Origin: [Clostridium] innocuum
GTDB taxonomy: Bacteria > Bacillota_I > Bacilli_A > Erysipelotrichales > Erysipelotrichaceae
Length of the DNA stretch: 64,000 nt
Assembly: GCA_012317185.1 (NCBI GenBank)
Contig: CP048838.1
Location: 806,001-870,000 of the forward strand
Reading direction: 5' to 3'
Shown here: in pieces, positions 53,629 through 63,020 of the stretch
How the letters are laid out: each line of letters begins with the position of its first letter
How positions within the stretch are numbered: position 1 is the first letter of the stretch
Made by a program: the position numbers and the translations under genes
Notes under the pieces: model-generated
Told to the model about the DNA's origin: nothing
What the model saw: the letters and a program-made list of their open reading frames with translations, nothing else
Databases searched by the model: none

Positions 53629-54403
53629 AATCCATGGTCAATTGTGAACTATGTATGCAAGAAGGTATTGGCTCCCTACTGGATCAATACCAGTTCCAAT
53701 ACAATGATCAAAGAAGCAATGCAAAGCTGTGAACAGGATTTTAAGGATGATTATGAGAAACTTATCAAAACCGGTACAGTAGAAACATTGGTGAATTTTG
53801 AAACCTCCTTTTATGAATTGAAAAATACATCCAGCTTGTGGGGACTATTTGTCAATGTGGGATACTTAACTGTACATAAGACTTTGGATGTACTTGAGGA
53901 CATGTACTCCTTACGGATTCCCAATAATGAGGTCGCAAGAGAATTTCAATCACTGACGGTGTTTTTTCTGAATGTGGATGAAACCACGGTGGCAAAAATG
54001 TTTCAGGCACTAAAAACACAGAACTGGGATGAATTTTTGAAGAATTATCAGAAAATGCTGCTGGAGTCTGTCAGCTATTATGATTTAAGAAATGAGAATT
54101 CATACCACTCACTGCTTTTAGGTATGTGTATGTGGCTGCGAAACGATTATGAAATCGTCAGTAACAGGGAAAGCGGAGAAGGACGTTTTGATATTTTGCT
54201 CAACAGTAAAAACAATGCTCTGCCATCTATGCTGTTTGAATTGAAATACACGAAGGATGAGAGCGTGAATCTGGAAGCATTAGCTGAAGCGGGTATGGAA
54301 CAGATGAAAAAGAAAAAATATGGTATCGGTTTGGAGAACTGTGTTTATATCGCCTTGGCACATTGTGGAAAACGTGTTTCCATGAGCAGAGAATAAGATA
54401 ATG

Positions 54404-54470
54404 AAAAGAAGTTTCGAGACGATTGTGTTTATGAAATAATCACAATCCACAAAGAAACTTCTTTTTATCT
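54404..54470 (+). terminator. Terminator after the ATPase gene
   Basis: AAAAGAAGTTTC (54404-54415) pairs with GAAACTTCTTTT (54454-54465) around an inner GATTGTG/CACAATC stem; T-rich end. Confidence 0.8.
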
Positions 54471-54798
54471 GTCGAGCTAAACGAGTGCCGCGGATTTAAA
54501 TTATTGTACAGATACCATAGGACAGGCGATACCTGCTTCAGCAGTTTCATAGTCTGCGGATTTCATCTTTTCACTTCGCATATTTTCTCATGCTTTTGCA
54601 AGGTCAGACACGAATTGATATCAAACGCAAAGAGCCTTTGTATTTTCAATTATGAATCTTCATATTCAAAGTGAATTTCTAGCTATCGTATGATGGTTTA
54701 ATTCCATATTTTACACAGCAGGCAGTTGACATTTTATGCAGCTTCCTGTACGATATAGGTGACTTAATAAAGAATCTTTAAAAAGAGGCGGTGATTTA
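54471..54798. other. 328 bp gap before the ROK regulator
   Basis: No gene or RNA family recognised. The promoter of the ROK/PHP unit should be here; no match is strong enough to name. Confidence 0.35.
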
Positions 54799-55815
54799 TT
54801 GGCTTGGAATCCCATACAGATGAAACAGGAGAATCTATCTGTTTTACGAAACGTATTTCTCAAGCAGCACAGTGCGACAAAGCCACAGCTGGCAAAGCTG
54901 AGTGGTTTAAGCGTTGTGACTGTTAATTCTTTGATCCATGAGCTTTTGGAAACCGGTGAAGTAATACAAAAGCAGATGCTTCCATCCGGTGGAGGACGAC
55001 CCGCCCTGCAGTATCAGTACAATGGCCGTTATAAAATGGCATTAACAGCGTATATGTATGTTCAAGAGGGAAGAGAGCGGTTATTTCTGGAGGTTCAGGA
55101 CTTATTTCAAAACATGGTAGCATCCGATGCCTATGAGATAGCGGATATGGATATTGATATGCTGGAGCATGCCATTTCAAGGTGGATGAAACAGTATCCG
55201 ACAATTTCAGTTATGGTCTTCGGTATTCCCGGTACGGAGTATCAGGGAAAGCTGAAGGTTATGGATTATGCAATCTTCCAATCACAGGAGCTGTTCGCAA
55301 GACTGCGCAGCACCTATCAGATGCCTGTGCTTATAGAAAATGATATCAATGCGGCTTTATTTGGTTACTGTCAGCGGCAGAATATACGTCAGGAATGTAC
55401 AGCGGGTCTGTATTTTCCAAAAAAGTATCCGCCGGGTTCGGCACTCTATATCCGCGGAGATATTTATCGCGGCGCGAATCACATGGTAGGTGAGCTTGAC
55501 CAGCTGCCACTGGGCGTTGATTGGAGAGAACAGAATATCAGTGATGAGCAGCAGCTGCGTAACATGGATTTGCTTATACAAAGCATCGCCTGTATGTATG
55601 ATCCGCATGCGCTTCTGATTTATTGTGACACAATGGATGAGGCACTGCTGAAGAAGCTGATTACTATCATGAAGACAGAGTGGAAGGTGCTGACGCCTCC
55701 AACGATGATCTTACGTAGCAGTATCCACGAGGATTTCTCACTGGGCGTCAGAGAAATAGCCGCAAGAGAGCTTTTTGATCAGATCATACGGAAAGAAAGA
55801 GGTACTTCATTATGA
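54799..55815 (+). CDS. ROK-family transcriptional regulator
   Basis: A 338 aa protein with an N-terminal winged helix (about 10-65: KPQLAKLSGLSVVTVNSLIHELLETGEV, then GGGRPALQYQ) and a ROK domain (VMVFGIPG; VLIENDINAALFGYC). The kinase and zinc motifs of active ROK sugar kinases are not seen, so it is a regulator of NagC/XylR type. TTG 54799 is the start with GAGGCGGTGA upstream. It overlaps the PHP gene by 4 bases. Confidence 0.83.
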   Translation: MAWNPIQMKQENLSVLRNVFLKQHSATKPQLAKLSGLSVVTVNSLIHELLETGEVIQKQMLPSGGGRPALQYQYNGRYKMALTAYMYVQEGRERLFLEVQDLFQNMVASDAYEIADMDIDMLEHAISRWMKQYPTISVMVFGIPGTEYQGKLKVMDYAIFQSQELFARLRSTYQMPVLIENDINAALFGYCQRQNIRQECTAGLYFPKKYPPGSALYIRGDIYRGANHMVGELDQLPLGVDWREQNISDEQQLRNMDLLIQSIACMYDPHALLIYCDTMDEALLKKLITIMKTEWKVLTPPTMILRSSIHEDFSLGVREIAARELFDQIIRKERGTSL

Positions 55816-56699
55816 AAAAACTGGATCTGCATATGCATTCCAAATATAGCGACGATGGGCAGTATGAACCCATAGAATTATTGAAAATGTGCAAAGCTGC
55901 CGGTCTGGATATGATGGCCATTGCCGATCATAACAGTGTAAGAGGAAGCCGGATTGCACTTCGCCATCAGCAGGAATATGGAATCACCTGTATACCTGCA
56001 ATTGAAATAGATGCTGTATCACAGGATGTCGGCTATCATATTTTAGGATATGGAATTGATGTTCATAATCCTGTATTTGATGAAATTGAGGAGCATGCGG
56101 CTTCTCAGGAACGCGAGGCAAGCAAGCGCCGCCGCCAGCTGGTACGGGACATGGGGATCGCCTTTGATGAAAAGCGTATTCAGGAATTAAGTCCCGGCGG
56201 TATCACGACCGGTGAGGCGATTGGAGAAGCTGCTATGGAGTATGATGTGGAAAAGAAAAACCCGCTTCTGCAGCCGTATTATCCAGGGGGGGAACGCAGC
56301 GATAATCCTTTTGTGAATTTTTACTGGGATATATGCGCACCTGGGAAGCCGGCCTATGTGGAAATCTTCTATCCGAGTGTCAGCGCCATCGTGGAGCTGC
56401 TTCACCAGCAAAATGCATTGGCCATTGTGGCACATCCCGGGATGAATGCCAAAGAACAGATGGATCGCATACATGATCTGCTTCAACTCGGTGTTGACGG
56501 GTTTGAGGTGTTCAGCTCCTATCACAGTGAACAGCAGACACAGTTTTATTATGATCTGGCAAAGAGCCACGGCTTGTATATGACCTACGGAAGTGACTTC
56601 CACGGGAAGACGAAGCCTGCAGTTCACATTGGTATGTGCAGCATGGAGGAAAAAGAAAATACATGTCTGGTGCGTAAGCTGGAAACACTGCGCATATGA
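55812..56699 (+). CDS. PHP-domain phosphoesterase
   Basis: A 295 aa metal-dependent phosphoesterase. PHP motifs DLHMHSKYSDDG (residues 4-15), AIADHNSVRGS (about 37), AHPGMN and GSDFHGKTKP supply the metal-binding His and Asp residues. Relatives cleave nucleoside 3',5'-bisphosphates or small phosphoesters. It is cotranscribed with the ROK regulator and ends at a strong terminator. Confidence 0.87.
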   Translation: MKKLDLHMHSKYSDDGQYEPIELLKMCKAAGLDMMAIADHNSVRGSRIALRHQQEYGITCIPAIEIDAVSQDVGYHILGYGIDVHNPVFDEIEEHAASQEREASKRRRQLVRDMGIAFDEKRIQELSPGGITTGEAIGEAAMEYDVEKKNPLLQPYYPGGERSDNPFVNFYWDICAPGKPAYVEIFYPSVSAIVELLHQQNALAIVAHPGMNAKEQMDRIHDLLQLGVDGFEVFSSYHSEQQTQFYYDLAKSHGLYMTYGSDFHGKTKPAVHIGMCSMEEKENTCLVRKLETLRI

Positions 56700-56700
56700 G

Positions 56701-56736
56701 AAAAAGCTGCGGTTATGCTCTCAACCGCAGCTTTTT
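56701..56736 (+). terminator. Strong terminator
   Basis: AAAAAGCTGCGGTT pairs with AACCGCAGCTTTTT around ATGCTCTC; works on both strands. Confidence 0.88.
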
Positions 56737-56816
56737 CCATGGAAATGTCCTGACGAATGCCGCTTTTTTACGTATAATGCAGGCAGAACCAAGGCGTTCA
56801 TTCTCTCATAATATCA

Positions 56817-57734
56817 TTAGATGTCAATACCTGCACGTACCAGTCCGCCCTGTGAAAAGTGCCAGCTTTTGATATGTCTGCCCTTGCTCAGAAGTGTCAC
56901 GAAAGCCTCACCCCTCAGGGTTTCCTGTATCCTTCCCTGCATGGCTCCCTGTTTCGGTGAAGCAAGCGTGTGTCCCTTTTCACCAAACAAGCGTATGCGC
57001 AGCTCCAGAGGATATTGCTTCAGCACGATTTGCTGGTTTTTCCTGTCCTCTGTGGCACGACACCCCAGATAGGTCGCAAAGCACAGCTGTTTTTCATGAA
57101 CCATCAATACGCAGATACAGCCCTGAAAGGAGCCGGTGAGAAATGGAATATGTGCCAGAGAAAAGAAAAAGCAGGAAGCAGTGTCCTCACAGTTGTTTGA
57201 CTGAAACCAGGCATAAGCGGAGGGAAACGAGGTACCGCGGTCCTTCTCCATATAGCCGCTGCCATGAATCTGAAAGCAGCGATTGTTCAGTCGGATTGTT
57301 CCGCTGACGGTGTGACGCAGAGAAATGATGGAATGCACACATTCCATAGACACATAGGAAAACGGACCCATAATGGTCGGTGCATACGGGGAAGTATGCA
57401 GCGGTGTTAAGGAGCTGTGCAGCAGATCCGCCTGCAGCTGCGACAGGCGCAGTGTTACGGAATTCATAGACAGCCGGTTTCCTCTGATGTTAAGCACAAA
57501 CGGATGCTGCTGTATGGTTACAGCCTTCCATGGATACTCCACATAGCGGCTTTTCTTCGTATGGGTGTCAAGAAACTGAATAAATGCGCTTTTCTTAGCA
57601 TTGCTGATCTGTAATCCGAAGATGATTGCAAAGCTGATTTCTTTGGTTTGAACACGTACATACCAGCCCTCAAACCAGGGCTTGTTTCCCTTTGGCAGAT
57701 GCAGTGCGAATTCCTGTTCAAGTGATGATTTCAT
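56817..57734 (-). CDS. Tocopherol cyclase-like protein
   Basis: A 305 aa protein resembling plant tocopherol cyclase by motif order: KPWFEGWYVRV at the start, MGPFSYVSMECVH, GSGYMEKDRGTSFPSAYAWFQSNNC in the middle and GAMQGRIQETLRG near the end. Such proteins occur in Bacillota that make no tocopherol, so the substrate is unknown. ATG 57734 follows GGGAGG by 6 bases. It converges with the PHP gene. Confidence 0.72.
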   Translation of the reverse strand: MKSSLEQEFALHLPKGNKPWFEGWYVRVQTKEISFAIIFGLQISNAKKSAFIQFLDTHTKKSRYVEYPWKAVTIQQHPFVLNIRGNRLSMNSVTLRLSQLQADLLHSSLTPLHTSPYAPTIMGPFSYVSMECVHSIISLRHTVSGTIRLNNRCFQIHGSGYMEKDRGTSFPSAYAWFQSNNCEDTASCFFFSLAHIPFLTGSFQGCICVLMVHEKQLCFATYLGCRATEDRKNQQIVLKQYPLELRIRLFGEKGHTLASPKQGAMQGRIQETLRGEAFVTLLSKGRHIKSWHFSQGGLVRAGIDI

Positions 57735-58168
57735 AAGCAGCCTCCCATGTCCATTCGTATATCGCATGGAATATTGTATGTAGGAAGGATGCTTCCTATA
57801 CCCATGGATTCTTCTTTACGCAAGGAACTGTTTTTGAAAGATGCTTTTCAACTTTCTACAATAATAAAGAAACTGAGATCAGGGGGATGAACACTTTCAT
57901 ATCTCAGGCTGAACACAGGCTGTAATCTTTTTCTGAAGGAACAGTTAGATGTTCTGCCGGCTTCTTGCTAATGTAAAAGCGGTAAAAGTAAGAAGCTGTA
58001 ATTCATCCATCTATCTAGTAGAATCCAGCTTGGATAAGGACAAAATAATATCGTATGGCAGTAATCTCATAGATTAAGAGTCCCCTTTATAGTAGCCTTG
58101 ATTGATTTATTCTCCGCTGAATCGTAATCAATCATAAAAAAATGTTAAAAATATACAAAAAAATGGTA
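57735..58168. other. 434 bp gap, no gene
   Basis: Upstream region between divergent units. No open frame, hairpin or RNA recognised before the promoter at 58169. Confidence 0.4.
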
Positions 58169-58198
58169 TTGACAACGCTTTCAGCGTGGTGCTATACT
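58169..58198 (+). promoter_or_regulatory. PTS operon promoter with CcpA (cre) site
   Basis: TTGACA (58169-58174), 18 bases, TATACT (58193-58198). TGACAACGCTTTCA (58170-58183) matches the cre consensus TGWAANCGNTNNCA at 13 of 14 positions and overlaps the -35, so glucose repression by CcpA is expected. Confidence 0.8.
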
Positions 58199-58222
58199 GT
58201 AGGTGCGGATAAAGAAATGACT

Positions 58223-58306
58223 GGATTGTAATTCTTAACTTGATTTTAGGAAGCAAGACCTATCAGTAAATCCAAATTTTTGGTATGATAACGTCTTGCT
58301 TTTTTG
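58223..58306 (+). promoter_or_regulatory. Antitermination leader (RAT-like site plus terminator)
   Basis: GGATTGTAATTC...AAGCAAGACC (58223-58260) resembles the antiterminator target of the BglG/LicT family (GGATTGTNACTG...CAGGCAAAACC), though longer. It overlaps the first arm of a terminator: AAGCAAGAC (58251-58259) with GTCTTGCTT (58293-58301) and a T run. LicT-type binding would prevent the terminator. The antiterminator gene is in the operon. Confidence 0.78.
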
Positions 58307-58425
58307 TGTCTTATAAACATAAGCGAAATGAGCGGGATGTGCAGAAACGGATACTGTTAAAACACAGTGCTTCATACATAAAGGTGAGGCTGTGAATTAA
58401 ACAAGGAAAACAGGAGGGAAAGAAA

Positions 58426-58866
58426 ATGGAAGTTTTATGTAGTCCGGTGAATGGCAAAGCTACTATGCTGGAGAATGTACATGATGAAATGTTCTCGGAA
58501 AAAATGCTGGGAGACGGTATCGCAGTGATACCGGATGAGAATGAATTGAGGAGTCCTGTGGAGGGAACGGTAACCATGATTTATGAAACACAGCATGCAA
58601 TCGGTATTCAGACAGATTTGGGAACCGATATTCTGATACATATCGGTATTGACACCGTGCAGCTGCACGGGGTACCGTTTCAAACAAAAGCAAAGGTTGG
58701 AGATCGGGTTAAGCAGGGAGATTTGCTGACCATCGTAGACTGGGATATGATAAGAAATAAAAACATGGATGTTATTGTGCCAATTATTGTAACAAATAAA
58801 AGGGTTGATCAAATGAAAACAAATGGGGATATCAGAGTGGGGGAGCCTTTGTTTGAGATAGTGTAA
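58426..58866 (+). CDS. PTS glucose-family IIA component
   Basis: A 146 aa IIA of the glucose type. The phosphorylated His is in DILIHIGIDTVQLHG; SPVEGTVTMIYETQHAIG is the other family signature. It serves the IIBC protein encoded downstream. GGAGGGAAAG precedes ATG. It is the first gene after the antitermination leader. Confidence 0.9.
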   Translation: MEVLCSPVNGKATMLENVHDEMFSEKMLGDGIAVIPDENELRSPVEGTVTMIYETQHAIGIQTDLGTDILIHIGIDTVQLHGVPFQTKAKVGDRVKQGDLLTIVDWDMIRNKNMDVIVPIIVTNKRVDQMKTNGDIRVGEPLFEIV

Positions 58867-58878
58867 GCGGGTGCTCAT

Positions 58879-59718
58879 ATGCAGATCAAGAAAATTTATA
58901 ACAATAACATCGCCATGGTCAAAAACGAGGCTGGGGATGAGGTCATTCTGGTGGGAAAGGGCATTGTATTCGGTTTGAAAAAAGGGGATGAAATTCAGGC
59001 GGAAAAAGCGGAAAAGAAGTTCGAGCTGAAGGGGGAGGCGAAGCATAAATTTGAAAAAATGATTCAGGATACACCAATCGACTATATTCTGGTATCTGAG
59101 GAAATCATTGCGTATTTCAAGGAGCACAGCACAAAAGAACTGAATGACGGTATTTATGTAACACTCACCGATCATATAGCGAACACCATAGAGCGCATAC
59201 GACTGGGAATAGATTTCGACATGACGATGCTGTTAAATGTGAAGTCATTGTACAGAGAGGAATATAAGCTCGCTTTACATGCAATCGAAATGCTGCGCAA
59301 CGCATTTCATCTTCATATCGATGACAACGAAGCAAATTTTATAACGCTGCATATCGTCAACGCCGAGCTTACCTCCAATATGATGGAAATATATACCATT
59401 ACATCCATCCTGGAAAGCATCAATACAATTGTGTTGCAGAGCTTCCAAGTCGATGTACAGGATAATTATGATTTTGACCGGTTCCTCATCCATTGCCGCT
59501 TCTTTGTGCAGCGCATTGTCAATGCGGAAGCCGGTGTGCACCAATCAACGGCAAATCAGGCAATCTTTCAGATGATGAAGGAACAGAGTGTGCAGCAGTA
59601 TGCCTGTGTAAATCAAATCGCAGAGATGCTGGAAAAAAAGTATGCATACTCTGTCAATGATGAGGAAAAATTATATCTTCTGATTCATTTGAATAAATTA
59701 ACGAAGGACAGCGTTTAG
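58879..59718 (+). CDS. BglG/LicT-family transcriptional antiterminator
   Basis: A 279 aa RNA-binding regulator. Residues 1-56 are the co-antiterminator domain (IYNNNIAMVKNEAGDEVILVGKGI). Two PRD domains follow (about 66-170 and 172-279) with His in LTDHIANTIER, LHAIEML and LLIHLNKL. PTS-dependent phosphorylation of these controls dimerisation. It should act on the leader at 58223-58306. Twelve bases separate it from the IIA gene. Confidence 0.92.
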   Translation: MQIKKIYNNNIAMVKNEAGDEVILVGKGIVFGLKKGDEIQAEKAEKKFELKGEAKHKFEKMIQDTPIDYILVSEEIIAYFKEHSTKELNDGIYVTLTDHIANTIERIRLGIDFDMTMLLNVKSLYREEYKLALHAIEMLRNAFHLHIDDNEANFITLHIVNAELTSNMMEIYTITSILESINTIVLQSFQVDVQDNYDFDRFLIHCRFFVQRIVNAEAGVHQSTANQAIFQMMKEQSVQQYACVNQIAEMLEKKYAYSVNDEEKLYLLIHLNKLTKDSV

Positions 59719-60057
59719 AAAAAGAATCCTGAATAACATACAAAAAAAGCCTGCAGAGAGCTTTTGGAATACCGGTACAGCATTGCCGGCTTACTCTTGT
59801 TTCACTGGTTTCAAAAGAGATAGCTATATGTGGTATGTACCCGTATGATATTCCGGAAAGCCTGGGGATGAACGGCACTTTCAGCGGCTTGTATGTAGTC
59901 TTCAGGTTCTGATATAAAATCAGTGAGAAAGGGATATAGAGAAGTAAGCCAAGCGATACCATCTCTATACTAGGTGAAAGACACACAGCATTGGATGGTG
60001 ACGGTAGATCCGGCCAAACCTCTTAGAAAATTTATTTTCATAAAAGGAGGAAAATTT
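59719..60057. other. 339 bp gap within the PTS operon
   Basis: Between licT-like gene and IIBC. A weak hairpin AAAAGC...GCTTTT lies at about 59742-59766. No separate promoter or antiterminator site is evident. Reading frames here overlap the IIBC upstream extension but are not coding. Confidence 0.4.
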
Positions 60058-61443
60058 ATGGCAAAGTATACAGAAATGGCCAAAGGAGTCTTGACGAATG
60101 TTGGCGGAATTGAAAATATCACATTCGTTGAGCACTGTGCGACGAGATTGAGAATTCACTATAAGAGCAAAAACAAGGTAAATGTGGAGGCCCTGAAAAC
60201 GGTTGACCGTGTTGTTGGACTTGTTGAGAAAGCCGGACAGGTACAGATTATTATCGGTCCGGAGGTCAATGATGCGTATAATGAATTTCTGGATGTTTCC
60301 GGCTTCAAGGTAACGGATGAACAACCGTCTGTGGGGAATGATTCGTCCGATGATGAGCAGGAAAAGAACTTCATGTATTATTTGAATGTCTTCGGAAACA
60401 AATGTGCGGCAATCTTTATGCCGATCATTCCGGCTATGATTACCGGAGGTCTGATCCTGGCTGTTAAAAACCTGCTGGTAAACTACTTCGGTATGAGTGC
60501 GGATGGCGGAACTGCGACGCTGCTTCTGAATATCTTCACGGCTGGCTTCTCATTCTTCCCGATCTGGATCGGATACTCCTTCGCGAAATCATTGCGTATG
60601 GAACCGATTATGGGTGGTTTTTTAGGAGCTGTACTGTTTGTATGCAGTGATGCGAAGGGGCTTGATTTCCTGGGACTCAGTGTGCCAACCGTAACCTATG
60701 CAGGCAGTGTGTTCCCTATCATTCTGGGTGTGGCTGTTATGTATTTCGTTGATAAGTTCCTGAAACGCGTCATTCCGGAAATGTTTGTGTATTTCTTAAA
60801 ACCAATTCTAACTATGATCATCGTTGTTCCTATAACTCTGATTGTTTTAGGACCGATTGGTACCGTGCTAAGCAACAGTGTCGGTGCCGCAATTCAGGCA
60901 GTCATGAGTGTTGCCGGCTGGATTGCAATGCCTATTCTGTCTGCCCTGTATCCGTATATGGTTATGCTTGGGCTGGATAAAGCATTTACACCGATTATGG
61001 CACAGTCCATTGCGGAAATCGGCTATGATCCATTCAATATGGTTATGGGTCTTGTATCCAATCTATGTATTGGCGGCAGTGCACTTGCAGTTGCGTTCCA
61101 TTTAAAAGATAAAGCGAAAAAGGGTATGATTTCATCCTTTGGTATTACAGCACTGTGCGGTGTTACAGAGCCTGCCTTCTACGGCTCCCTGATCATGCGT
61201 CCGAAATGTCTGATCGGTACTGCAATCGGTGCGGTATGCTCCGGTCTGATTGCCGGAATCTTCGGACTTCAAAACTATGTTGTCGGCGGATGTCCGGGTC
61301 TGTTATCCTTCTTCTATTTCCTGCCCGCAGATGGTTCTACGGGGAATATCATCCTATATTTTGCAGTAGCGGTTGTTGCGATTGTCGTATCCTTTGTGGC
61401 GACCAGCTACATTCTTAAAAAAACAGATACTGTGAAAGAATAG
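60058..61443 (+). CDS. PTS beta-glucoside-type IIBC component
   Basis: A 461 aa sugar permease. The IIB domain (1-90) has the phosphorylated Cys27 in VEHCATRLRIHYK. The IIC domain (about 105-455) has ten or so helices with the family loop GVTEPAFYG. The A domain is encoded separately at 58426. ATG 60058 follows AAAGGAGG by 8 bases; the longer frame from 59974 is unsupported. The type suggests beta-glucosides, sucrose or amino sugar derivatives. Confidence 0.9.
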   Translation: MAKYTEMAKGVLTNVGGIENITFVEHCATRLRIHYKSKNKVNVEALKTVDRVVGLVEKAGQVQIIIGPEVNDAYNEFLDVSGFKVTDEQPSVGNDSSDDEQEKNFMYYLNVFGNKCAAIFMPIIPAMITGGLILAVKNLLVNYFGMSADGGTATLLLNIFTAGFSFFPIWIGYSFAKSLRMEPIMGGFLGAVLFVCSDAKGLDFLGLSVPTVTYAGSVFPIILGVAVMYFVDKFLKRVIPEMFVYFLKPILTMIIVVPITLIVLGPIGTVLSNSVGAAIQAVMSVAGWIAMPILSALYPYMVMLGLDKAFTPIMAQSIAEIGYDPFNMVMGLVSNLCIGGSALAVAFHLKDKAKKGMISSFGITALCGVTEPAFYGSLIMRPKCLIGTAIGAVCSGLIAGIFGLQNYVVGGCPGLLSFFYFLPADGSTGNIILYFAVAVVAIVVSFVATSYILKKTDTVKE

Positions 61444-61450
61444 AGTAAGA

Positions 61451-61490
61451 AAAGACTTTGACGAAACTGTATTTGTTGAAGTCTTTCTTT
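61451..61490 (+). terminator. Hairpin between IIBC and first MlrC gene
   Basis: AAAGACTT (61451-61458) pairs with AAGTCTTT (61479-61486), then CTTTC. It could reduce read-through into the hydrolase genes. Confidence 0.6.
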
Positions 61491-61533
61491 CAAATGAAAC
61501 AAACAAAGGAACGAAGAACACGGAGGTAAGAAA

Positions 61534-62973
61534 ATGAAGGTACTCGTCGGAGAGTTTGTCACAGAATCAAATGCTAATATTCCCACTATATGTACGATAA
61601 AGCAGTATGATATCGGACTTGGTGAGGATTGTATTCAGAAAATGGGAATCCGTGAAGTTTTTGAAAGGAACGATGTCACGCTGATACCCAGTATATATGC
61701 AAATGCCGGAGCTGCCGGTGTTGTAGAGAAAAGCGCATTTACGTATATCGAGCATGTGTTTATCGATACGCTAAAAAAGAATTTGCATGAAATTGACGGT
61801 ATTTTCCTGATGCTGCATGGTGCCAGTGAGGTGGAGGCACTGGGGTCCGGAGATCATCATATTTTAAAGGAGCTGCGTAAACTTGCCGGTCCGTATTTAC
61901 CGATTGCGATTGTATGTGATCCGCATGGAAATTTATGCAAGGAATATGCAGAATCGGCAACCATCCTGCGAAGCTATCGCGAGTCTCCGCATACGGATGC
62001 TGATGAAACAATGGAAAAGGTAGCGGAAATGCTATGTGGGCTGTTGAAAAAACGGCGTAATATTCATGCGGTATACCGCAAGCTTCCTTTGATTCTGGGG
62101 GGAGAACAAAGCGTATCTGCGGATGAGCCGGTCTTATCAATCAACCGGTATATGGATGAACTGGAGAAGGACGATCGTATCTTAAGCTGTTCCTGGCATG
62201 TTGGCTATATCCGTCATGATTGTGATGTCGCAGGCTGTGGTATCATTGTTGTTCCATACAGTGAGCAGGATTTGCCTTATGCACAGGAGGCTGCGGATCG
62301 TCTGGCTGTCTATGTATGGGAAAAGCGTCATGAGTTTTATTATACAGGCTTAACAGCTTCGCCTTCCAAAGCGTTGCAGATGGCACTGGATGTTCAGGAT
62401 AAGCCGGTGTTTCTCACGGATTCCGGTGATAATGTAACATCGGGTGCAACCGGATGGAATACCGGTATACTGCGTCAGGTGCTGCAAACGGAAACGACAA
62501 AAAAATTTTTATTTGCGACCATATGCGATCCTGCCGCATACCAGACACTGTCCGCATGTAAAACAGGGGAGGAGCTTTCCTTTACTCTGGGTGTAGGCTT
62601 TGATGAGCTGAGCAGTGCTGTGGAGCTGGATGCTGTTGTGAAAAGCAGTGGAAAGCTGACAGGCTTTATGATGCATGATCATACCTCTGTTTTCGGACAC
62701 TGTGTCAATGTTCATGTAAAGGGAACTTCGATCGATATCATGGTTGCGGATACCGGTTGGGCAGTTTGTGAGCTGCATCAGTTTGTCAGTGTAGGCATTG
62801 ATGTCGATGCGTATGATGTTATCGTCGTAAAGCAGGGGTATATTTTTCCCGATTTCAAAGCAAAGGGGAAGCTTTGTGTCATGTCACTGACCGAAGGGGC
62901 AACTCTTCAGGATACTGCACGTCTGCCATTTAAACGTATCATGCGCCCTATGTTTCCAATCGATGATATCTGA
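61534..62973 (+). CDS. MlrC-like M81-family metallohydrolase
   Basis: A 479 aa protein of the MlrC family (first known from microcystin degradation in sphingomonads). N-terminal part: FVTESNANIPT, MLHGASEVEALGSGDHHIL, VCDPHGNL and SYRESPHTDADET; C-terminal part: DSGDNVTSGATG and VSVGIDVDAYDVIVVKQGYIF. His, Asp and Glu in these motifs bind zinc. In gut bacteria the substrates are unknown, probably small amides or peptides. GGAGG lies 9 bases before ATG. It follows a PTS operon and has a tandem paralogue. Confidence 0.85.
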   Translation: MKVLVGEFVTESNANIPTICTIKQYDIGLGEDCIQKMGIREVFERNDVTLIPSIYANAGAAGVVEKSAFTYIEHVFIDTLKKNLHEIDGIFLMLHGASEVEALGSGDHHILKELRKLAGPYLPIAIVCDPHGNLCKEYAESATILRSYRESPHTDADETMEKVAEMLCGLLKKRRNIHAVYRKLPLILGGEQSVSADEPVLSINRYMDELEKDDRILSCSWHVGYIRHDCDVAGCGIIVVPYSEQDLPYAQEAADRLAVYVWEKRHEFYYTGLTASPSKALQMALDVQDKPVFLTDSGDNVTSGATGWNTGILRQVLQTETTKKFLFATICDPAAYQTLSACKTGEELSFTLGVGFDELSSAVELDAVVKSSGKLTGFMMHDHTSVFGHCVNVHVKGTSIDIMVADTGWAVCELHQFVSVGIDVDAYDVIVVKQGYIFPDFKAKGKLCVMSLTEGATLQDTARLPFKRIMRPMFPIDDI

Positions 62974-63020
62974 AGCATACCAAACGTATATACGGATTAT
63001 ATGACAGGAGGAGGAAGCAG

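Larger units (their letters stand above)
52708..54396 (+). pseudogene. AAA-ATPase/PD-(D/E)XK nuclease gene split by three 20 bp insertions
   Basis: The protein family joins an AAA-ATPase-like domain to a C-terminal PD-(D/E)XK nuclease domain; it is common in gut bacteria and of unknown role. MKKGIPLGIMNYRELKEKNY, RPRRFGKTLNMS (Walker A), VMLFIDEYDTP (Walker B, read across insertion 2) and GEGRFDILL...FELKY (nuclease Asp and E-x-K) are all present. Insertions at 52874-52893, 53264-53283 and 53609-53628 each add 20 bases and shift the frame by the same amount. Removing the three restores one frame of about 542 codons with no other damage. As it stands translation should stop near 52935. Confidence 0.85.

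Noticed and set aside
58223..58306. T-box or metabolite riboswitch upstream of the PTS operon
   Set aside because: No T-box sequence was found; the LicT-family gene and RAT-like sequence give a simpler explanation.
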